A model generated the notes under the pieces. It saw nothing but the letters and a program-made list of their open reading frames with translations, searched no databases and was not told where the DNA came from. 64,000 nt of DNA from Liolophura sinensis (lineage: Eukaryota > Mollusca > Polyplacophora > Chitonida > Chitonidae), in NCBI RefSeq assembly GCF_032854445.1, contig NC_088300.1, positions 30,549,608 to 30,613,607 of the forward strand, read 5' to 3'. Positions 56,941-64,000 of the stretch are shown here, piece by piece. The position numbers and the translations under genes are program-made. The stretch's first letter is position 1, and each line of letters opens with the position of its first letter.

Positions 56941-58566
56941 TAAGCACAATCCATTCACTTCACAAGGCTTTGTGGGATTTTGTAGCAATTGGAAATTTTG
57001 CAGCTGCTCTTCCAGCAGTTCAGTTGTTCCACATGAAAGTCTATGATTATGTGATTGTAAAAACGTGGACTATAGCATGCTATATACCGATATGGCGTGA
57101 ATCTCTAACCAAATAAACAAATATGATGTGCTTTTTGGCTCCACATACACGTAGCTGCAATGAGAAAGCCTCAGTTGGCTCGGTTTTTCAAATTTTTGTC
57201 ACCCTTACTTTTAATTTGGGCCATTCTCTTAACGAGTGCAAGACAACATCAGCGTTTGGCAGGATATTATAACTGAGCCATTGCAAAATTTTTACCCTTG
57301 TTACAGTAATACTTATACATACATGCACATGGAACTATCATTGAACATGTGTCTAAGTCATGTACAGAAGTGTTTCAGCAGGTGGTTTTTGAGTAGACAG
57401 CCTTAAGTTCACAACTTAGAATGTGTTCACAATCATATGATAAGCACAAGCAATGTTAATGAGACGTGTTGTGTTTATGAAGTTTCAGACTTCTCTTTTA
57501 CCAGTCCCAAGTACTCCCATGCTGCTTTTACTATTGAAGTCAGATGGGTTTCTGCAAGGTCGCTCTTTAGATCTGGGAGGGTTTATTGTAAAGCTGGAAT
57601 GGATCTGTTAAATGGGTTACACATGTGACCCTTAGAAGTGGGAAAGGCCAAACCACACAGAGATTGGCAAGTCCACTCAAGGCTTAGGCCGCAGTTCATG
57701 AAGATTTTTCTTTCTTTCCCATTTTTTTCCCTGCGGAAGGATTTTTGAATGTGAGCACGTACACTTCAGATATCGTAAACACGTTGAGAGATTTCCAGGC
57801 GCAAGAGACATCTGGTGACGGAAATCAGCGATTGGCGTTTGGCAGCGTGTGTTTGTGTGCTCACAAGTGCAAGGTAATCAACGCGCTTGTACACCGTTTG
57901 TTTGTATTTTAGGACGAGGGCCATGTTTGTTGTTTTATTTAGAGTTTTCAAAGTGCCCCCTTTGCTCTAAGGAATTCCACTTCAGCTTGGCTAAGACTGT
58001 ACCTCTACATATACATGTAGATCTTGATGTACATAAACACATAGCTCAGTGTTCGGCATGTAGAATTTGCAGCCCATGTGATCTATAACCTATGATGACT
58101 TGCATGTAGCTCCAGTCAAGCACCTGTGAAGCTAAGTAATTACTTTATCCCTACATCAGACATATGTACGTGGGGTATTTCATCTACTGACTGTAAAATA
58201 GACCCGAGCGTTGTAAATTACACCTTTAAGACGGAATGTTGCTTGCCTGGCGTACTTTTAGCCTTGAAATGATGGTATTGTAGGTAAATGTACAAGTATA
58301 ATGGTCCTAATCCCAGAGAACTGACCAGTGTGTCATTTGCGTGTCTTAGAACAGGACACCTGTTTGATCACATTCTATTACATTTAGATTGCATACTACA
58401 TGTACATTATACATGTCAGAGGTGATTGTCAGAGGATCTGGAAATCAACACAGGGCAGCTGTGGAAATTGGCACGTCTCACAGTAAAATGACAGGTGTGA
58501 TGATAGATTCAACTACATTTGTGCCCTTTAGTTGTATGTGAATACTAAAAGAAATATTAATAGGGA

Positions 58567-58568
<2 letters not shown>

Positions 58569-58620
<52 letters not shown>
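58569..58620. repeat. (AT)n(AC)n microsatellite
   Basis: AT dinucleotides followed by about seven AC units. Confidence 0.9.
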
Positions 58621-58621
<1 letters not shown>

Positions 58622-58810
58622 TGCTGATTCTTGTAAATGAATATTATGGTTGTTGAGTATGAAGTTTACCTTCAGCTTGAAACAAAGATGTGTGTCAAGT
58701 CAGTTTCTTGCTTTCATATATTGAGAAGTGAATTAAATTGTGTAATTGTAACAACGGTTTGGATTTGTAGAGAGAGCTCATTGGACGGGCTGGCTTCAGA
58801 TCTAGATGTC

Positions 58811-59016
58811 CTGTAATTCCTCAACTTGTTTGTAAGGTGTTTATTCAAGCATAATCTGAAGGCATTATTCTCTGTAGACTGATTAAATTATACGCTTTGT
58901 AAAGCCCTGAAATTGACCAACCCAACCAATGTAGTTTTGTCTACAAAATTAAATTACAACAGTGCTTACAGTGCACTGAAAGTTGCTCTTTCACATGCAA
59001 AAAGGCTCAGGACTTA
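58811..59016 (-). mobile_element. MITE-like family M2, copy
   Basis: Left end CTGTAATTCCTCAAC and a weaker right end (ggctcaggacttagg), with an interior matching 3652-3846 (ggtgtttattcaagcataat, tgaaggcattattctctgta, aaccaatgtagtt). Confidence 0.65.
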
Positions 59017-60861
59017 GGGTTGTCTGTGACAAGTCAGTTTAGGGAGTGGTTGCGAGATCTGACTTTAGTCAGGTTGCCTTTAAACAGAATCGTGGTATAG
59101 CTGGATCCATACTTGGCTGCACTGAATCTCCAACAGATGTATAAAGCTGGCTAAATACATCCTTTTTCCTCAAGAGCACAGCCAAACATTGCCTGAACTC
59201 CCAAAGAGTACCCCTCAAGCATCTCTCGTGGGGAAATGGTCATGCAAAAATGACGTCATGCGAACAAAAATAACTAAGCTTGGACCAGAGTAGCCCTAAG
59301 GCAGACCACTGGTACTGTTACTCAAATGGTGGGTCAATACGGTTCGCTTATGCAGATTAGAAGGGGTTTACTATTGCCCCTAGCCTGTGACCTGTGAATC
59401 CTGCTTTATACAATGTAAGTCTCTCCTGGAGGGTCAGTCTCCAGATCAGCAAACTTGATCGTTCTTGATCAATTCAAGCCAGTATGGTTGATCATGATGA
59501 TAAGATTGTCAAGGACTATATAAAGTTACTGCATTTTACCTTAAGTTTAGCATTTTCCGAGTGACACTTTTTGTGAAATTTGGTTAATGTCTTAATTATC
59601 AGAAAAATTGAGGCGTTTGGAATCAGAAGTACCATTTTAAGGTTATTATATTCCAGTTTTAATTTTTAAAGGACATATTACATGTGCATAATAATTTTGT
59701 TACACAATATTATATGAACTAATAATTCTTTTATAAAGGAGAAACCTGTTTTCAGTTATTGACATAGAATTTTATAAAATGTGCGTGTTGCTTGTTGTTA
59801 AACTTGTTGCCAAGTTTCGAGAGCTATATAATGGATCTGGAATATATTATCTAGTCACAGTGGCATGTTAATAGCATGTTAATTTCAACAGTGTCATTGT
59901 TAGGAGGTGCAGGTGATAATTTGAAAGAGACATATACATTTAGCTTTGAAGTAAGTAAGTTTGGATACAAGTGTTAACATGTATCTGTATTGAGGCTAGG
60001 GATTATGTTGAACCTTTGCCAGGTGTTGTTCATTGATATTTCAAAGTCACATACAGAAACGTTACTTTTGTTGCTACATAGGTGTTGGAGTCTCCCCAGG
60101 TGCAGATGTGAAGTGGTTAATGTAAACCATTGCTGAGACTTTCTACAGTTTAATAATATCTCTTGCTCATGGATATTGTGTACCTAAATCTGAAATGCTA
60201 GCTGGTCAGTCATCTGGCATGCCTGAATTGACGGATGAGTCTGGCCACTAGCTTGGTCAGCCACAGGATCAAATTGACTGTTGGCTCAAGGATGACCAGA
60301 GCAAATTGAGACCAACTGTATCTGCTGACCAAGTGTTTGGGAAAGGTTTAATGGGATCACGCTGTCCATCAGTTTGCTTTAATGGTCAATGCAGCCTATA
60401 GAGAAGCCAGGAATTCCAGCGGTCAGTGTGTCGTGGTGGTAATCAAGCATGTGGGTGGCTAGGGCATTGAATTTCATCAGTTTTGCCCGTTCTGACCATT
60501 GTTAGATGGACTGTTTGTAGTGGCGCTTTTTTGTCTCTGGTTCATTGAAATACATGGTGACTGAGTTTGGAGAGGTGTTACGGGTCTCTAAGAATAAATG
60601 ACCAGGTGAACTCCGTCATTTATGTTAATTTGCCTTGTGAAGTTTTCCTGAGGCCGGCACATCCCTTAGTTGAAATACTGTCAAATTTATTAGCAAGTAA
60701 ACACTTGGTCTTAATAAATGTATAAGGATCTGCAGGTATAGTAACTTAGACCTCATACATGCAGCCTTGGGCCGGCTAGTGTTTTAATTGCTATGATAAA
60801 CAGGCCAAGAAAAAAATCCAGGCATATACAGAAAAATGTGAAACGTTCGGTACTTATTTCT

Positions 60862-61080
60862 AAATATGCAGTTTAGGATGTGTCCTAACATATAAAGGTA
60901 CAAAGAGGTTCTCAGTTTTCTTCTTGGGAGGTAAAAATGGCCTTAAACTACAGTTTAAGTAGGCAGCAGTAAATGCTGTCAATCAACTTTGAGAGAAGAG
61001 CCGGGGTAAATAGGAGGTGCTAAACTGACCTGGCATTTTCAGTGGGTTCATTGATTGAAGAGATATAAATTATGACTCAA
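60862..61080 (+). repeat. Dispersed repeat R2, copy 3
   Basis: gcagtttaggatgtgtccta, acatataaaggtac, ttcttcttgggaggtaaaaa and tggccttaaac match 24046-24130. The later part is more diverged. Confidence 0.5.
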
Positions 61081-62573
61081 ACCAGTTTATATTTTGTGAA
61101 ATAAATTCTTATTGCAAATAAATTCATATATACATTCACATTGATAGTTGATGCCATTTTTTTCTAAAGGGGAATTGCAGTATAATTCTTGAAAGTTTTA
61201 GGTTTAAGTTACATATTTGCATTAATTTCATTCAGTTTTCATTTTTTTAACATGTAGAAAGCCCAAGTAACATCAAACTGCCTTTCTAAATACATGTGTG
61301 TGTATCAGATCTAGAGTTTCTGAAAAGCTGTCTATTTTATTGCTAAATTTTACACATTCATTGTCTTATATCATCCTAAATGTCCAATACTGTCCATTTT
61401 AATGGATTTGTTCCTATTCTTTTAAAAATTTTAAACTTTCTGGTCAGTTTCACAATGTTGTACTGTCATTGAAGAGAGCAGTGAGATGGACGTGTTGATC
61501 TTGTCAAGATATGAAGGCTTTGTATGAGTTATATAATCTGTTACCGATGTACTAGATCTAGTTGACAATTACACACTTCATTTCACACAAACTGGTTATT
61601 TGCTCCACTGGTTTTAACGGATAATGTTTAACATTTGTGTCTTACTGGACATTCCAATACCTTCATACAATGTGCAACTGCCCAAAATAATCACACTGCA
61701 AGCATTATTTTGTTAACCGAAGCATTGACTTTTTGTAAAAGTAAAACAGTCCTTGTAAATTGTGAATTGTTGCGCATTTGTGGTTGAACAGTTTTTAACT
61801 CAGATGCTTATCGGTCCTTGAATAATTTGTCCTTGTTGTAAGCCAGTTTTACAACTAATCTGTGCATTTACATGTAGTAAGCCTTTTTATACCAGTGCGT
61901 GCCTGATGTGCACTAATTAGATATAACTAGAGTTGAACAACAGTGACAAATTTTAAACAGTTCAAACATGACAAATTTGCATTAAGAGCTCAAGTGTCCT
62001 CTGCAAACAAATTTTACCAGAAGGAACATGAACAATTGAGTCACACTTGTGGTTAAGTTGTGCTTAAAAAGCCCTGCTTTTTTTACAGTGAAAAACTAAA
62101 TTAGCATCGAAAGTAGGGCCTTGTTTTTCTGTGCTGCATAGGTCAGTAAATAGTGTGCTTAGAGCATTGATTCCTGTGTGAGATAAAAACAGTACAACAT
62201 CACAAACATGCCGATCCTCTTTCCACCATAGTTGGCAAAGCTGTGTGTGTTTTAAACAGGTCTTGTGAGCCCAAAGTAAATGTTTGTTGAAAGGGCTTAG
62301 CTTGCAATCAACTGTACATTTTGTCCCAAGGTTAGGACATGTGGGTTCTTTTTATAGTCTTAGCACCCATTTAGAGCATATTACTGCATTATATGTTTGG
62401 AAAGTTTGTCATTTTTGGTGGCCATTTGGTCACTTTAACATTATGTACAACAAATCTGAGAGCAATAAATGCTGCAAAAATATATAATTTTGATGACTAT
62501 TAATTTGCATTGGTCACTTGTGACTTGTCAGTGCACAAAAGTCACAAGTAAATAGACATAAATAGGGTTGTCT

Positions 62574-62925
62574 TTACTATTCCAACCAGCATGCCGTTAC
62601 TATTCCAACCAGTATACCATTACTATTCCAATCAATGTGCCTTTACTACTCCAATCAGTATGCCTTTACTATTCCAACCAATATGCCTTTACTGTTGCAA
62701 CCAATATGCCTTTACTGTTCCAACCAATATGCCTTTGCTATTCCAACTAGTATGTCTGTACTTTTCCAACCATTACGCCTTTACTATTCCTTCCAGTATG
62801 TCTGTACTTTTCCAACCAATATGTCTGTACTGTTCCTACCAATATGTCTGTACTATTCCTACCAATATGTCTGTACTATTCCAGCTAATATGCCTTTACT
62901 GTTCTATCCAATATGCCTGTTCAGG
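62574..62925 (+). repeat. 23-bp tandem array (about 15 units) open in all three plus-strand frames
   Basis: Unit atgcctttactattccaacc plus aat, with variants such as atgtctgtact. Since 23 is not a multiple of three, each frame cycles through all three phases, giving a 23-residue repeat every 69 bases. No frame meets a stop inside the array. The encoded peptides are Tyr/Ser/Gln/Pro-rich and no flanking gene context supports translation. Confidence 0.9.
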
Positions 62926-64000
62926 TCATGATCTTAAATGTGTGCACATATCTTATTCATGTTTTACTTTGTTGTTTGCATGCTTGATGCACAACAAATG
63001 TGGATGGTACATATTGTGTTTAGAAGAGTCTTTATTATGTGAGAATTTTTTTTTGTCACCATTCACTGCAAAGCGATAGTGTGCAAGGAATATTTTATAA
63101 GGTTTTATTATAAACATGACTACATGCTTTGCTTTGGTTTTAAGAATTGAAATGTACATCATCTGCAGATGGTACCCTAGCATCTGGTGTGCATGCCAGT
63201 GTACAGTATACATGTACATGTATGGGTCTTTAATCCTTCAGTTTACAGGTACATATTTTTTGGCTATTAGAACTCTCCTTCTATAATGCATGAATAACTC
63301 GTATGGACCCCGTCCATTCCTGGTCAAACTGCTTCTCACAACTCAAACTGACCCAACAATAGTTGCTGTGTTTGACCCCCTCAGGCCAGACTAGCTGGCA
63401 TCTACACACAGTACACCTGTCAAAGGCCTGTAACCTGCGACTATCCTACAGTGTAGTCAGAGCTTTCTACTTACCTGTACTCATACATACCTAAGTGGTC
63501 AGGGGTAAATGTCACCCTGAGGGGTACATACTAGATCTGGACGGCTTACCACTCTCTCTACAGGCTATCTGATGGCTAATCGACCCACTATCTCACCCCC
63601 TTGGAGCCAGGTTATACTGGTATGTGTGTCTGTTGCTTGCGAAAAATTAAGTTTTAATTAAAAAAAAAGTTTAATCCTACTATTTTAATTGTTTAGTCAC
63701 TGCACCTTGTGTAGAGTAAAAAGGGTTGTTTTTGTTTCCCCTTGAGAAGCATTAGTGTGATTTATACATGTATATTATTTATTATATCAGAGAATATTAT
63801 TTTTTAATGTAGCCTTCACAATTAGTTTAATACAGATATCCATCCATTTTCACTTGAATGGATCTTATGTGAACGGCAGACTAATAGTGGTAATGGTGAA
63901 TGTCATGTTTATTGACAAGTACATGTACATCTATTCTTTGATGGCCATTTAATGATATAAATGTAAATGTACACATACTTTATACCTACACACCTTAATG

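Larger units (their letters stand above)
49907..64000 (+). other. Gene-poor, probably intronic stretch
   Basis: Fourteen kilobases of T-rich sequence with few CG and many TG/CA dinucleotides (for example repeated tgtacatgta), a look typical of methylated transcribed invertebrate DNA. No confidently recognised coding exon. Fits a long first intron of the gene whose candidate first exon ends at 49906, but this is inference. Confidence 0.4.

Overview
This is animal nuclear DNA: intron-rich, AT-rich, with GT-AG introns, many SINEs and small foldback elements, and no bacterial operons. The repeats, especially a tRNA-headed SINE whose tail reads like gtgaaatattcttgagtacg followed by (AAAT)n, point to a lophotrochozoan, most likely a mollusc. 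That placement is by recognition only, not by a search.

Positions 1-20,700 hold the 5' part of KNTC1 (ROD, kinetochore-associated protein 1) on the minus strand. I located 24 coding exons running from the ATG at 20,340 down to 218. The rest of the gene lies beyond the left edge. Its introns carry an 88-bp minisatellite built from the start of one of its own exons (4,867-6,420), a 25-bp minisatellite (16,684-17,570), SINEs and MITE-like elements.

Positions 20,639-39,404 hold a complete PNPT1 (mitochondrial polynucleotide phosphorylase) on the plus strand. It has 27 coding exons, 770 codons plus stop, and every exon junction keeps frame. The two genes are head to head with 298 bases between their start codons and share a promoter region. 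A non-coding first exon of KNTC1 runs into that region. The 3' UTR of PNPT1 runs to about 40,150 or 40,250 and contains two perfect 24-bp palindromes.

Positions 40,250-49,550 look intergenic: SINE copies, microsatellites, short tandem repeats and a CpG-richer block at 45,400-45,800 with no recognised gene. At about 49,560-49,906 there is a CpG-richer segment ending in a strong splice donor (ATG/GTAAGT), which I read as the first exon of an unidentified plus-strand gene. The following 14 kb would then be its first intron(s), with one possible coding exon at 56,349-56,498 and a 23-bp tandem array at 62,574-62,925.

KNTC1 works in the RZZ complex at mitotic kinetochores and PNPT1 in mitochondrial RNA metabolism. 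Their pairing looks like a shared promoter rather than a shared pathway. I found no operon-like or defence-like system here. The most unusual structure is the array of about 18 tandem 3' splice sites upstream of KNTC1 exon 19.
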